From contig CAJJYZ010000011.1 of NCBI GenBank assembly GCA_905197485.1, positions 1 to 64,000 of the forward strand: DNA of 64,000 nt. Reading direction: 5' to 3'. This document shows, piece after piece, positions 51,882 to 61,353 of the stretch; positions within the stretch are counted from its first letter, which is position 1, and every line of letters begins with the position of its first letter. This stretch comes from an uncultured Lachnospiraceae bacterium. Lineage in GTDB: Bacteria; Bacillota; Clostridia; Lachnospirales; Lachnospiraceae. Position numbers and translations under genes: made by a program. The notes beneath the pieces are model-generated. The model was not told the origin of the DNA. It worked only from the letters and a program-made list of their open reading frames with translations, and did not search any database.

Positions 51882-53408
51882 ATGGAAACGAGAATTAGAA
51901 AAATAGACAAAAACAAAATAGATTCGGAAATTATGGAACAGGCTGGCGGAATTTTACAAGCTGGAGGGTTGGTAGCATTTCCAACAGAGACAGTGTATGG
52001 ACTGGGGGCCAATGCGTTAGATGAGGAGGCAGCAAAGAAAACGTATGAAGCAAAAGGAAGACCTTCAGACAACCCGCTGATTGTGCATATTGCAGAACTT
52101 TCTTATTTGGATAAAATTGCGGAAGAGATTCCGAAGAAAGCGATTCAGCTTGCAGAAGCTTTTTGGCCGGGGCCATTGACCATGATTTTTAAGAAGACAG
52201 AGGCAGTTCCTTACGGGACGACGGGAGGACTCGACACAGTGGCGGTTCGAATGCCGAATGACGAGATAGCGAGAGCCTTAATTCTGGCTGGAGGAGGCTA
52301 TGTGTCTGCGCCGAGCGCGAATACATCCGGAAGACCAAGCCCTACGACCGCGAAGCATGTGGAAGAGGATATGGACGGTAAGATTGAGATGATTCTGGAT
52401 GGAGGCAGTGTAGATATCGGCGTGGAGTCTACCATTGTGGATATGACGGTAACACCGCCTATGATTTTAAGACCGGGAGCGGTGACGAAAGAGATGCTGG
52501 AATCTGTAATCGGCGAGGTACAGATAGACCGGGCAATTTTGGATGACAGCAGTACAGAAGCGCCGAAAGCTCCTGGTATGAAATACCGCCACTATGCGCC
52601 GAAAGCAGGGCTTTCCATCGTGCAAGGTGAAGTGGAAGACGAAGTGAAGGCGATTAAGCAGTTGGCGTATGCGTTGAAAAAGCAGGGGAAAACGGCGGGA
52701 ATTATCGCGAGTGCGGAACATGTGGCGGATTATACGAATGGAATCGTGAAGAACGTAGGTGCGAGAGCCAGCCAAAGTTCCGTTGCGAAGAATCTGTATC
52801 GAGTATTACGTGAATTTGACGATGAAGATGTAGATTATATCTTCAGCGAGTCATTTGCGGCGGAAGGCTTGATGGAGGCGGTGATGAACCGGCTGGAGAA
52901 GGCGGCCGGACATCAGATTATTCAGGCGTCAGAGATTGTGGCGAAACAAAAGTACCGGAGAATTATTTTTGTGAGTACGACCGACAACTGCAGGGGACCG
53001 ATGGCGGCAGAATTATTGAGAAATCAGGACCTTGCACAGGAATATGTCATCGAGTCAAGGGGCATGGTAGTGCTCTTTCCGGAACCGGCAAACCAGAAGG
53101 CGGAGGCGATTATGAAGAGCCGCCAGATGACGCTTTGCTCGCATGAGGCGGTACAGTTCAGCGAGAAAGATTTAGATGAAGAGACTTTAGTACTGACAAT
53201 GGAAGAAAACCAGAAATGGAAGATTGTGACAGATTATGAATTTGTAAAATATGTGTACACATTGAGCGAATTTGTGGAGATGGACGGAGAAGTTCTGTCT
53301 TCATATGGACAACCTCTGACAGAGTACGGAAAGGTATTTGAGATATTGCAGGAAATGGTGACAAAGCTTGCCGAGAAGTTGAATGCGGCAGCAGACAATA
53401 ATATTTAA
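51882..53408 (+). CDS. tsaC: Sua5/TsaC threonylcarbamoyl-AMP synthase fused to a phosphatase-like domain
   Basis: The protein has 508 residues. The N-terminal YrdC domain (about 1-215; FPTETVYGLGANA, KGRPSDNPLIVHI, SAPSANTSGRPSPT) and Sua5 domain (to about 345) make the tRNA t6A precursor. Residues about 358-508 are a low-molecular-weight tyrosine-phosphatase-like domain. Its P-loop reads STTDNCR at 365-371, with Ser365 where the catalytic Cys should be, so it is probably inactive. No ribosome site precedes the ATG. upp and dCMP deaminase follow. Confidence 0.9.
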   Translation: METRIRKIDKNKIDSEIMEQAGGILQAGGLVAFPTETVYGLGANALDEEAAKKTYEAKGRPSDNPLIVHIAELSYLDKIAEEIPKKAIQLAEAFWPGPLTMIFKKTEAVPYGTTGGLDTVAVRMPNDEIARALILAGGGYVSAPSANTSGRPSPTTAKHVEEDMDGKIEMILDGGSVDIGVESTIVDMTVTPPMILRPGAVTKEMLESVIGEVQIDRAILDDSSTEAPKAPGMKYRHYAPKAGLSIVQGEVEDEVKAIKQLAYALKKQGKTAGIIASAEHVADYTNGIVKNVGARASQSSVAKNLYRVLREFDDEDVDYIFSESFAAEGLMEAVMNRLEKAAGHQIIQASEIVAKQKYRRIIFVSTTDNCRGPMAAELLRNQDLAQEYVIESRGMVVLFPEPANQKAEAIMKSRQMTLCSHEAVQFSEKDLDEETLVLTMEENQKWKIVTDYEFVKYVYTLSEFVEMDGEVLSSYGQPLTEYGKVFEILQEMVTKLAEKLNAAADNNI

Positions 53409-53429
53409 GAGAAGCGTAGGAGGAATACG

Positions 53430-54059
53430 ATGTCAAAAGTACATGTTATGGAACACCCGTTAATTAGCCATAAAATCAGTTATATTAGAAAAGAGGATTT
53501 GGGTTCGAAAGATTTCCGGGAGATGATTAGTGAGATTGCCATGCTGATTTGTTATGAGGCAACGAGAGACTTGAAGCTTCAGGACGTGAAAATCAAGACG
53601 CCTATCTGTGAGATGACAGGGAAAGAATTGGCGGGAAAGAAACTTGCGGTTGTGCCGATTCTTCGAGCAGGACTTGGTATGGTGGAAGGAATGCTTGCTA
53701 TGATTCCGGCGGCGAAGGTTGGACACATCGGCTTGTATCGTGACCCGGAGACGTTGGAAGCGGTTGAGTATTTCTGCAAGCTTCCGGCAGACTGTGAAGA
53801 AAGAGACGTATTTGTGGTAGACCCGATGCTTGCAACCGGAGCTTCCAGCGTTGCGGCCGTCCAGATGTTGAAGGATAAAGGAGTGAAAAACATCCGTTTC
53901 TTATGTATCATTGCGGCTCCGGAGGGAGTGAAACGCATGCAGGAAGCACACCCGGATGTGGACCTTTATATTGGGGCATTGGATGAGAAATTGAATGACC
54001 ATGGATATATTGTGCCAGGTCTTGGAGATGCGGGAGACCGTATTTTCGGAACGAAATAG
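53430..54059 (+). CDS. upp: Uracil phosphoribosyltransferase
   Basis: The protein has 209 residues, the standard length. The PRPP-binding loop VVDPMLATGASS, the LRAGLGMVEGM region and the C-terminal GYIVPGLGDAGDRIFGT uracil-binding segment are intact. It converts uracil plus PRPP to UMP in pyrimidine salvage. AGGAGGAATACG precedes the ATG. It lies 21 bp after tsaC and before the dCMP deaminase, so all three are likely one transcript. Confidence 0.97.
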   Translation: MSKVHVMEHPLISHKISYIRKEDLGSKDFREMISEIAMLICYEATRDLKLQDVKIKTPICEMTGKELAGKKLAVVPILRAGLGMVEGMLAMIPAAKVGHIGLYRDPETLEAVEYFCKLPADCEERDVFVVDPMLATGASSVAAVQMLKDKGVKNIRFLCIIAAPEGVKRMQEAHPDVDLYIGALDEKLNDHGYIVPGLGDAGDRIFGTK

Positions 54060-54097
54060 GGAAGTGTGTTTCAAATAGATAACGATGGAGGGAAACT

Positions 54098-54586
54098 ATG
54101 AGCTGCAAAAGAACAGATTACATTTCCTGGGACGAGTATTTTATGGGAGTGGCAATGCTGTCAGGAAAGCGTTCCAAAGACCCGAATACGCAGGTGGGAT
54201 GCTGCATCGTAAGCCAGGATAACAAGATTCTGTCTATGGGATATAACGGACTTCCGAAAGGATGCTCGGACGATGAGTTCCCATGGACGAGGGAAGGAGA
54301 AGACCCTCTTGAGACGAAATATGTGTATACGGTTCACAGCGAACTGAATGCGATTTTAAATTACAGCGGAGGAAGCCTTGCAGGGGCGAAGCTGTATGTT
54401 TCGTTGTTCCCATGTAATGAATGCGCTAAGGCGATTATCCAGTCCGGAATCAAGGAAGTGGTCTATGCGGAAGATAAATATGCGGATACGCCGTCGGTTA
54501 TGGCTTCGAAAAGAATGTTTGATTGTGCGGGAGTGCGATATCATCAGTATCACAAAACAGGAAGAAAAATCGAAATTGAATTGTAA
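54098..54586 (+). CDS. dCMP deaminase
   Basis: The protein has 162 residues. The zinc site is HSELNAIL (His and catalytic Glu) with PCNECAK (two Cys), typical of ComEB/dCMP deaminases. NTQVGCCIV and GYNGLPKGCSDDE are family marks. It makes dUMP for thymidylate synthesis. It follows upp by 38 bp with AGGGAAACT before the ATG, extending the pyrimidine theme. Confidence 0.93.
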   Translation: MSCKRTDYISWDEYFMGVAMLSGKRSKDPNTQVGCCIVSQDNKILSMGYNGLPKGCSDDEFPWTREGEDPLETKYVYTVHSELNAILNYSGGSLAGAKLYVSLFPCNECAKAIIQSGIKEVVYAEDKYADTPSVMASKRMFDCAGVRYHQYHKTGRKIEIEL

Positions 54587-54613
54587 AAAAAGTGTGTCCT
54601 GGGGAGTTTTTTA

Positions 54614-54642
54614 TTGACAAACAGAAGGACAGCGTTTATAGT
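54614..54642 (+). promoter_or_regulatory. Promoter of the riboswitch-ATPase transcript
   Basis: TTGACA (54614-54619), 17-bp spacer, TATAGT (54637-54642). Transcription would start near 54649. Confidence 0.85.
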
Positions 54643-54654
54643 AATTTTTGAATA

Positions 54655-54776
54655 AAAGGGAGTAACTGGCGTTTAGACGTTTGCGATGTCGTCAGTACGA
54701 TGAGATATCATCCGTATCGTAATGAAACAGTGAGACTTTTATTGCATCATTTGTGTGCAATAGAAGTCTTTTTTTT
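54655..54776 (+). promoter_or_regulatory. yybP-ykoY (Mn2+) riboswitch with terminator
   Basis: AAAAGGGAGTAACTG at the 5' side pairs with CAGTGAGACTTTT at the 3' side (P1), the hallmark of this class, with TCGTCAGTACG and ATCATCCG segments inside. The terminator is AGACTT (54733-54738) with AAGTCT (54764-54769) plus a long inner stem and eight Ts. Mn2+ binding should relieve termination of the ATPase gene. Confidence 0.85.
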
Positions 54777-54812
54777 GCACATAATAATAAAGAAACGGAG
54801 GAAAAGTTGAGT

Positions 54813-57428
54813 ATGAAGCCATGTTATCAATTATCTGCAGATGAAGTAAGAATGCAGGTAAACGGAAAACTTACCCCCCTCACAGAAGAAGAGGTTCGGG
54901 AACATCAGGAGCAGTATGGAAAGAATGAACTTACGGAAGGAAAGAAGAAGAGTACCTTTCAGATTTTTCTTGAACAGTTCAAAGATTTTCTTGTTATCAT
55001 CTTAATCATTGCAGCAATCGTGTCCGGATTTATGGGAGACGTGGAAAGCGCGGCAGTTATTTTGATTGTCATTACAATGAATGCGATTCTCGGGACTGTG
55101 CAGACAGTAAAGGCAGAGCAATCTTTGCAGAGCTTAAAGAAACTGTCCGGTCCGGTTGCAAAAGTTTTGAGAAATGGAAATGTGATACAGGTTCCATCTT
55201 CAGAGCTTACAGTTGGTGATGAAGTCATGCTGGAGGCGGGAGATTATGTTCCTGCGGACGGACGAATTTTGAAAAATGCAAGTTTGAAGATTGACGAAAG
55301 CGCTCTGACAGGAGAGAGCCTTGGTGTTGAGAAGACGGAAGAGACGATAGGAGGAGAAGTACCGCTTGGAGACAGAACAAACATGGTATTCTCCGGAAGC
55401 TTTGTAACTTACGGCAGAGGTTCTTTTCTTGTAACTTCCATCGGAATGGAGACGGAAGTCGGTAAGATTGCCTCACTTTTGAAGACGACATCTGAGAAGA
55501 AGACGCCGCTTCAGGTGAACTTGGACCAGTTTGGTCAGAAGCTTTCTATTCTGATTTTAATTTTCTGCGCGATTTTATTCGGAATCAGCGTGATGCAGGG
55601 AGATTCCGCAGGAGATGCGTTCTTATTCGCAGTTGCGCTTGCAGTAGCGGCAATTCCGGAGGCGCTTAGTTCGATTGTGACGATTGTGCTTTCCTTCGGA
55701 ACACAGAAGATGGCGAAAGAACATGCAATTATCCGTAAACTTCAGGCAGTAGAAGGGCTTGGAAGCGTATCTGTTATCTGTTCTGACAAGACGGGAACAT
55801 TGACGCAGAATAAGATGACGGTTGAAGATTTCTATGTGAATGAGACGAGAATCCCGGCAGGAGAGATTGACCGCCATGCATTGGGGGCAAGACAGTTATT
55901 AAGATATAGTATTCTTTGCAATGATTCTACGAATGTAGACGGGGTGGAGATTGGAGACCCGACAGAGACAGCCTTGATTAATCTTGGCACGAAGCTTGGA
56001 GCGACACCGGAGCATGTGAGGGGAAAATTCCCTCGTACAAGTGAAATCCCATTCGATAGTGACAGAAAACTGATGTCAACGGCGCATGTGTTAGAGGATG
56101 GTCCGATGATGCTGACAAAGGGCGCGGTGGACGTACTTTTGACAAGAATGAACCGCATCTGGAAGAATGGAGAAATCATGCCTCTGACAGAAGAGGATAA
56201 GAAACGGATTGAAGACCAGAATCAGGAATTTTCAAGAGGAGGACTTCGTGTGCTTGCCTTCGCATATAAGCCGATTGAAGCAGGACATGAACTTGTGTTG
56301 GAAGATGAGAATGATTTGATTTTCGTCGGTCTGATTTCTATGATGGACCCGCCGAGAGAAGAATCGAAAGAGGCTGTTGCAGAATGTATTCGTGCGGGAA
56401 TTAAGCCGATTATGATTACCGGTGACCATAAGGTAACTGCCGCGGCAATCGCAAAGCGAATCGGTATCTTAAAAGATGAATCTGAAGCGTGCGAAGGTGC
56501 AGAAATAGACAAGCTTTCTGATGAAGAGCTGAAAGACTTCGTGGAAGGAATCTCTGTCTATGCCAGAGTAACGCCGGAACATAAGATTCGTATCGTCCGG
56601 GCATGGCAGGAGAAAGGAAATATCGTATCTATGACCGGTGACGGCGTGAACGACGCTCCGGCATTAAAACAGGCGGATATCGGCGTTGCCATGGGAATTA
56701 CGGGAACGGAAGTTTCCAAGGATGCGGCGTCCATGGTGTTGACGGATGATAATTTTGCTACTATTATAAAAGCAGTGAAGAACGGAAGAAACGTATACAA
56801 GAATATCAAAGGTTCGATTCAATTCCTGTTATCAGGAAACTTCGGTGGGATTCTTGCCGTACTTTATGCCGCAATTGCAGGGCTTCCTGTACCATTCGCT
56901 CCGGTTCATCTGTTGTTTATCAACTTATTGACAGATAGTCTTCCGGCGATTGCACTGGGTCTGGAACCACATACGAAAGCGGTGATGGATGAGAAACCTC
57001 GTCCGATGAACGAATCCATTCTGACAAAAGACTTCCTGTCACGTATCGGAATCGAAGGACTTTGTATCGCAGTAATGACAATGATTGGTTTCATGCTCGG
57101 TTACAAAGGATTTGCAGGAGCAGAGGGAAGTGCGCTTCTGGCAAGTACGATGGCGTTCGGTACGCTTTGCACATCCAGACTGGTGCATGGATTTAATTGT
57201 AAATCCAACAGACCGGTGTTGTTTACAAAAGCATTTTTCAATAATATTTATCTGATTGGTGCGTTTGCTCTCGGTCTTGTACTCATTACTTCGGTATTGG
57301 CAATCCCGGCGCTGGATACGATTTTCAAAGTACAGACATTGAATATGACACAGTTATTTACAGTATACGGCTTAGCATTATTGAATCTTCCGGTTATCCA
57401 ATTCATAAAATGGATTAGAAAAAGATAG
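54813..57428 (+). CDS. P-type cation ATPase (Ca2+/Mn2+ class)
   Basis: About 871 residues, P2-type like SERCA/PacL. The phosphorylation site is CSDKTGTLTQNKM, with TGES in the actuator (LTGESLGVE), MITGDHK, and MTGDGVNDAPALKQADIGVAMG. Ten TM helices are expected, with PEALSSIV in M4. The ATG at 54813 is conventional; TTG 54807 has better spacing to GGAGG and cannot be excluded. The upstream Mn2+ riboswitch points to manganese (or Ca/Mn) export. The AI-2E-family gene follows by 9 bp. Confidence 0.92.
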   Translation: MKPCYQLSADEVRMQVNGKLTPLTEEEVREHQEQYGKNELTEGKKKSTFQIFLEQFKDFLVIILIIAAIVSGFMGDVESAAVILIVITMNAILGTVQTVKAEQSLQSLKKLSGPVAKVLRNGNVIQVPSSELTVGDEVMLEAGDYVPADGRILKNASLKIDESALTGESLGVEKTEETIGGEVPLGDRTNMVFSGSFVTYGRGSFLVTSIGMETEVGKIASLLKTTSEKKTPLQVNLDQFGQKLSILILIFCAILFGISVMQGDSAGDAFLFAVALAVAAIPEALSSIVTIVLSFGTQKMAKEHAIIRKLQAVEGLGSVSVICSDKTGTLTQNKMTVEDFYVNETRIPAGEIDRHALGARQLLRYSILCNDSTNVDGVEIGDPTETALINLGTKLGATPEHVRGKFPRTSEIPFDSDRKLMSTAHVLEDGPMMLTKGAVDVLLTRMNRIWKNGEIMPLTEEDKKRIEDQNQEFSRGGLRVLAFAYKPIEAGHELVLEDENDLIFVGLISMMDPPREESKEAVAECIRAGIKPIMITGDHKVTAAAIAKRIGILKDESEACEGAEIDKLSDEELKDFVEGISVYARVTPEHKIRIVRAWQEKGNIVSMTGDGVNDAPALKQADIGVAMGITGTEVSKDAASMVLTDDNFATIIKAVKNGRNVYKNIKGSIQFLLSGNFGGILAVLYAAIAGLPVPFAPVHLLFINLLTDSLPAIALGLEPHTKAVMDEKPRPMNESILTKDFLSRIGIEGLCIAVMTMIGFMLGYKGFAGAEGSALLASTMAFGTLCTSRLVHGFNCKSNRPVLFTKAFFNNIYLIGAFALGLVLITSVLAIPALDTIFKVQTLNMTQLFTVYGLALLNLPVIQFIKWIRKR

Positions 57429-57437
57429 GGTGAGTGA

Positions 57438-58589
57438 ATGAATTTAGACAAAGAGACAATTCGGAAAATCCGAGGTTTGATTGTGTTTGCGGTAATCGTA
57501 GTCATGATTGTATGGAATTATAAAGTGTTTTTTGGACTGTTAGGGTACGGCGTCAATATTATTTTACCGTTTCTGATTGGCGGAGGAATCGCGTTTGTCC
57601 TGAATGTGCCGATGCACTTTATTGAAGAGAAATTATTCGGTCAGAAGAAATTAAAAGGGAATAAGACGGCGAAGAAGTTCGCAAGGCCGGTCAGTTTTCT
57701 CCTGACGCTCATTTTCGTGTTTGGCATTATATTTCTCGTGATGTTCATTGTAATTCCGGAATTGACGAGTACCATTGCGAATGTAGGCGTTACGATTCAA
57801 CGGGAGATTCCGAAGCTTCTTGCCTATGCGGAAGAGTTGTTCCAGAATAATGAGGAAATTGTACAATGGATTGAAAGTATCGAGTTTAACTGGAACAAGA
57901 TTTTTGAAGGGATGGTCGGATTCTTTACGACCGGAGCCGGAAGTGTGATGGATTCTACATTTGCGGTAGCGCGTACAATTGTGAACGGAGTGACAACGTT
58001 TGCAATCGGATTCATCTTCGCGTGTTACATTTTATTACAGAAGGAGCGCCTGCATGTGCAGGTGAAAAAAATCGGCTACGCATTTATGCCGAAGGATTGG
58101 GTAGAAATCATCGCTGCCATTTCTTCTATGGCGTATAAGACGTTTTCCCATTTCCTGACAGGACAATGTGTGGAAGCAGTAATTCTCGGAACGATGTTTT
58201 TCATCGCCATGACGATTTTCCGGATGCCGTATGCGCTTCTCGTGGGAGTGTTGATTGCATTTACCGCATTGATTCCGATATTTGGGGCTTTTATCGGATG
58301 CGTTGTGGGAGCCGTATTGATTTTTATGGTAAGTCCAATGCAGGCGGTGATGTTTGTCATCCTGTTCTTCGTATTGCAGCAGATTGAAGGAAACTTAATC
58401 TATCCGCATGTGGTAGGCAATTCTGTTGGGCTTCCGTCTATCTGGGTGCTCGTAGCGGTAAGTATCGGAGGAAGTCTGATGGGAATTCTCGGAATGTTAA
58501 TTTTCATTCCGATGGTCTCTGTTATATATTCTTTGTTTAGAGGAATTGTGAACAGAAGATTAGAAAGAAGAAACATAAAAGTAGAGTAG
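57438..58589 (+). CDS. AI-2E/PerM-family transporter
   Basis: The protein has 383 residues with about eight TM helices. Family marks include LPFLIGGGIAFVLNVPMHF near the N terminus and GVLIAFTALIPIFGAFIGC and LQQIEGNLIYPHVVGNSVGL near the C terminus. The family covers AI-2 exporters and Na+/H+-type antiporters, so substrate is unknown. It may be cotranscribed with the metal ATPase; no terminator lies between. Confidence 0.88.
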   Translation: MNLDKETIRKIRGLIVFAVIVVMIVWNYKVFFGLLGYGVNIILPFLIGGGIAFVLNVPMHFIEEKLFGQKKLKGNKTAKKFARPVSFLLTLIFVFGIIFLVMFIVIPELTSTIANVGVTIQREIPKLLAYAEELFQNNEEIVQWIESIEFNWNKIFEGMVGFFTTGAGSVMDSTFAVARTIVNGVTTFAIGFIFACYILLQKERLHVQVKKIGYAFMPKDWVEIIAAISSMAYKTFSHFLTGQCVEAVILGTMFFIAMTIFRMPYALLVGVLIAFTALIPIFGAFIGCVVGAVLIFMVSPMQAVMFVILFFVLQQIEGNLIYPHVVGNSVGLPSIWVLVAVSIGGSLMGILGMLIFIPMVSVIYSLFRGIVNRRLERRNIKVE

Positions 58590-58628
58590 CCTTGCATATG
58601 ATTTTAATAAAAATCTCGTGAGGCATAT

Positions 58629-59213
58629 ATGTTAAATTATCTATGGGGCGGCATGATTATCGCCGGAATTATCTTTGGACTATTTAGTGGAAAGATGCCG
58701 GCAGTAACCAATGGCGCCCTTGATTCTGCAAAAGAAGCAGTGGACCTTTGCATTATGATGATGGGAATTATGTCGATGTGGGTAGGTCTGATGGAGATTG
58801 CAATAAAGGCGGGAATTGTAGAGACGGCATCAAGAAAAATGCGCAGTGTGATACGATTTCTGTTCCCGGGTGTTCCGAACGGTCATCCGGCAGAAAAATA
58901 TATTGCGACCAATATGATTGCAAATATTCTAGGGCTTGGCTGGGCTGCAACTCCGGCAGGACTTATGGCGATGAAGCACTTGCAGGAATTAAATCCCAAT
59001 CGGGATAAAAGTGTTGCCAGCAACGAAATGTGTACGTTTTTGATTCTGAATATTTCATCTCTACAGTTGATTCCCATGAATATCATCGCCTACAGAAGCC
59101 AGTATGGGAGCGTCAATCCGGCTGGAATTGTGGGAGCCGGGATTGTGGCAACGACAATCAGTACGCTTGTGGCAGTTTTGTTTTGCAAGGCAATGAATCG
59201 AGAGAAGCTATGA
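58629..59213 (+). CDS. spmA: Spore maturation protein A
   Basis: The protein has 194 residues with about four to five TM helices. SpmA marks are DLCIMMMGIMSMWVGLMEIA, NMIANILGLGWAATPAGL and NEMCTFLILNISSLQLIP. SpmA with SpmB affects spore core dehydration. spmB normally follows but here the next gene is a convergent XRE regulator overlapping by 6 bp, so spmB is missing from this site. GTGAGG precedes the ATG. Confidence 0.9.
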   Translation: MLNYLWGGMIIAGIIFGLFSGKMPAVTNGALDSAKEAVDLCIMMMGIMSMWVGLMEIAIKAGIVETASRKMRSVIRFLFPGVPNGHPAEKYIATNMIANILGLGWAATPAGLMAMKHLQELNPNRDKSVASNEMCTFLILNISSLQLIPMNIIAYRSQYGSVNPAGIVGAGIVATTISTLVAVLFCKAMNREKL

Positions 59214-59903
59214 GTTCTGTACGGACAGATAGTTGGTTTTTCTCAGAAGTTTATAATCTTCTTTTGAGAAAATCAACTGGTTCATTAAAGCTTCCTTATT
59301 CGTCATCTCCGCATTGGAAATCACAACTTTTGTCGTAATCGGGAGCATATTATAATTGGAAAGACCGGACATCAATCCAATCTGTTGATTGGGATTGACA
59401 AGATTCCGAATGCAGGAGATAAAAACATGCTCTGTAGTCATCTGGCTGCGCAGGAAATAAGTGCCGATGAAGCCGTCTTGTTTGTATTCTCCGACATAGA
59501 AGCTGCCACAATGTCCGGGATGTTCGATATCTTTAATGTCATTAAACATTTGTGCGCGGTAGGTATTTCCGTTCGAAAGGCAAGGATACTGCTCGATGAT
59601 ACTCTGAACGATGGCTTTATTTTGCGTGTCATAAGAGTACATATAGAGTTTGGCAGCGTCTTTCTCGTAGATGTATTCTTCCTTTTGCAGTTCTGCTTCC
59701 TGTCCGAGGAGAAGGGAAGGAGAGATTTTGAAAATGCGAGAGATTTCCATAAAAGTAGGAAGGTCCAAAGAGATGTCTCCTTTTTCATATTTAGAAACTG
59801 TCGAAATGCTTTTCCGAAGCTTCACGGAGAGTTCTTTCAAGGTCATATTATATGCAGTTCTGTATTTACGGATATTTTCACCAACGATTTTATCTACATT
59901 CAT
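59208..59903 (-). CDS. XRE-family transcriptional regulator
   Basis: The protein has 231 residues. An N-terminal HTH_3 domain (about 8-65: NIRKYRTAYNMTLKELSVKL, KSISTVSKYEKGDI) is followed by a variable domain of 150 residues with no motif I know, possibly a ligand or partner domain. The end overlaps spmA tail to tail by 6 bp. No strong ribosome site is seen before the ATG. It may regulate the pepT operon, which begins 209 bp away divergently. Confidence 0.82.
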   Translation of the reverse strand: MNVDKIVGENIRKYRTAYNMTLKELSVKLRKSISTVSKYEKGDISLDLPTFMEISRIFKISPSLLLGQEAELQKEEYIYEKDAAKLYMYSYDTQNKAIVQSIIEQYPCLSNGNTYRAQMFNDIKDIEHPGHCGSFYVGEYKQDGFIGTYFLRSQMTTEHVFISCIRNLVNPNQQIGLMSGLSNYNMLPITTKVVISNAEMTNKEALMNQLIFSKEDYKLLRKTNYLSVQNS

Positions 59904-60111
59904 AACAATTTTCTTTCTTAAAAATCAAATTTTTTATTAATTCTATACAAAAGGTTACGGATTTATGAAAATATGTACTTTTTCGGGTACATTTTCGCTT
60001 ACACATATAATATCACACTTAAAATTTTCGTGTCAAGAAAATCGAAGGTATTTGAAAAAATCTTAAAAAAATATTAAAATTGGTATATTGATAGATAAAA
60101 GGAGGATTACT

Positions 60112-61332
60112 ATGAAGGTAGAAGAAAGACTGCTCAAGTATGTAGCAGTAAAAACACCATGTGATGAAAACAGTGAATCTGTACCGACTTCACAGTGTCA
60201 ATTCGAGCTTGCGAAACTTCTGGTAGAAGAACTTAGGGAACTGGGAGTAGAGAACGCACAGCTTGACGATAAGTGCTTCGTATATGGTGTCATTCCTGCA
60301 ACGGAGGGATACGAGAATAAGAAGAAAATCGGTTTTATCGCACATATGGATACGGTTCCTGAATTCTGCGAAGGTGAAATCAAACCTGTAATCACACCGA
60401 ATTATAATGGTGAAGACATGCCTCTTGGAACGAGCGGAAGAATCCTTAGTACAAAAGACTTTCCACATCTGAAGGATTTGAAAGGGCGTACATTGATTAC
60501 TTCAGACGGGAATACGATTCTCGGTGTGGATGATAAGGCCGGAATCGCAGAGATTATGCAGATGATTCAGATTTTACGCGACGAGAACATACCGCATGGA
60601 CAGATTAGCGTAGCGTTTACACCGGATGAAGAATGCGGAAGCGGTGCGGCTCACTTTGATTTTGAAAAATTCGATGCAGAAGTCGCTTACACGCTGGATG
60701 GTGACGGTGAAGGAGAGATTCAGTATCAGAACTTCAATGCCTGTGAAGCAAAATTTGAGATTCAAGGGAAAAACGTACATCCGGGTTCTGCAAAAGACGT
60801 TATGATTAATGCGGTTTTAATTGCGGCTGATATTAATAACATGCTGCCGAGATATGAGATACCAAGATGTACAGAAGGATATGAAGGATTCTATCATCTT
60901 TTGACAATCAACGGCGATGAAGGGCATGCGGTATCAGAATATATTATTCGAGACCATGACGAACATAATTTCAATGCAAGAAAGAAAACGCTGCGTCATA
61001 TTGAGAAGAGTCTGAATGAAATCTGGGGTGAAGGAACGGTAACATTGACACTGACAGATGAATATAAGAATATGGAGAGCATTATCAAAGACCATATGTA
61101 CTTGATTGAAAATGCAAGAAAAGCATGTGCGGCGGCTGAAGTGACAGAGGACATCTCTCCAATCCGAGGCGGCACAGATGGATGTAAGCTTTCCTTTAAA
61201 GGACTTCCTTGTCCGAATCTTGGAACAGGCGGTCACGGATATCATGGACCAATGGAGCATGTGACAGTAGAAGGAATGGAAGCAGCAACAAGAGTTGTAG
61301 TAGAATTAGTGAAAATATTTGCAAACGAATAA
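60112..61332 (+). CDS. pepT: Peptidase T (tripeptide aminopeptidase)
   Basis: The protein has 406 residues, standard for M20B. Metal and catalytic residues are in IAHMDTVPEF, LGVDDKAGIAEIM, TPDEECGSGA, YTLDGDGEGE and the C-terminal GGHGYHGPMEH. It removes N-terminal residues from tripeptides in the cytoplasm. ATG 60112 follows AAAAGGAGGATT. It heads a peptide-use operon with the YfcC-type transporter and PepV. Confidence 0.94.
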   Translation: MKVEERLLKYVAVKTPCDENSESVPTSQCQFELAKLLVEELRELGVENAQLDDKCFVYGVIPATEGYENKKKIGFIAHMDTVPEFCEGEIKPVITPNYNGEDMPLGTSGRILSTKDFPHLKDLKGRTLITSDGNTILGVDDKAGIAEIMQMIQILRDENIPHGQISVAFTPDEECGSGAAHFDFEKFDAEVAYTLDGDGEGEIQYQNFNACEAKFEIQGKNVHPGSAKDVMINAVLIAADINNMLPRYEIPRCTEGYEGFYHLLTINGDEGHAVSEYIIRDHDEHNFNARKKTLRHIEKSLNEIWGEGTVTLTLTDEYKNMESIIKDHMYLIENARKACAAAEVTEDISPIRGGTDGCKLSFKGLPCPNLGTGGHGYHGPMEHVTVEGMEAATRVVVELVKIFANE

Positions 61333-61353
61333 AAATAGAAAAGGGGAAAAGAA

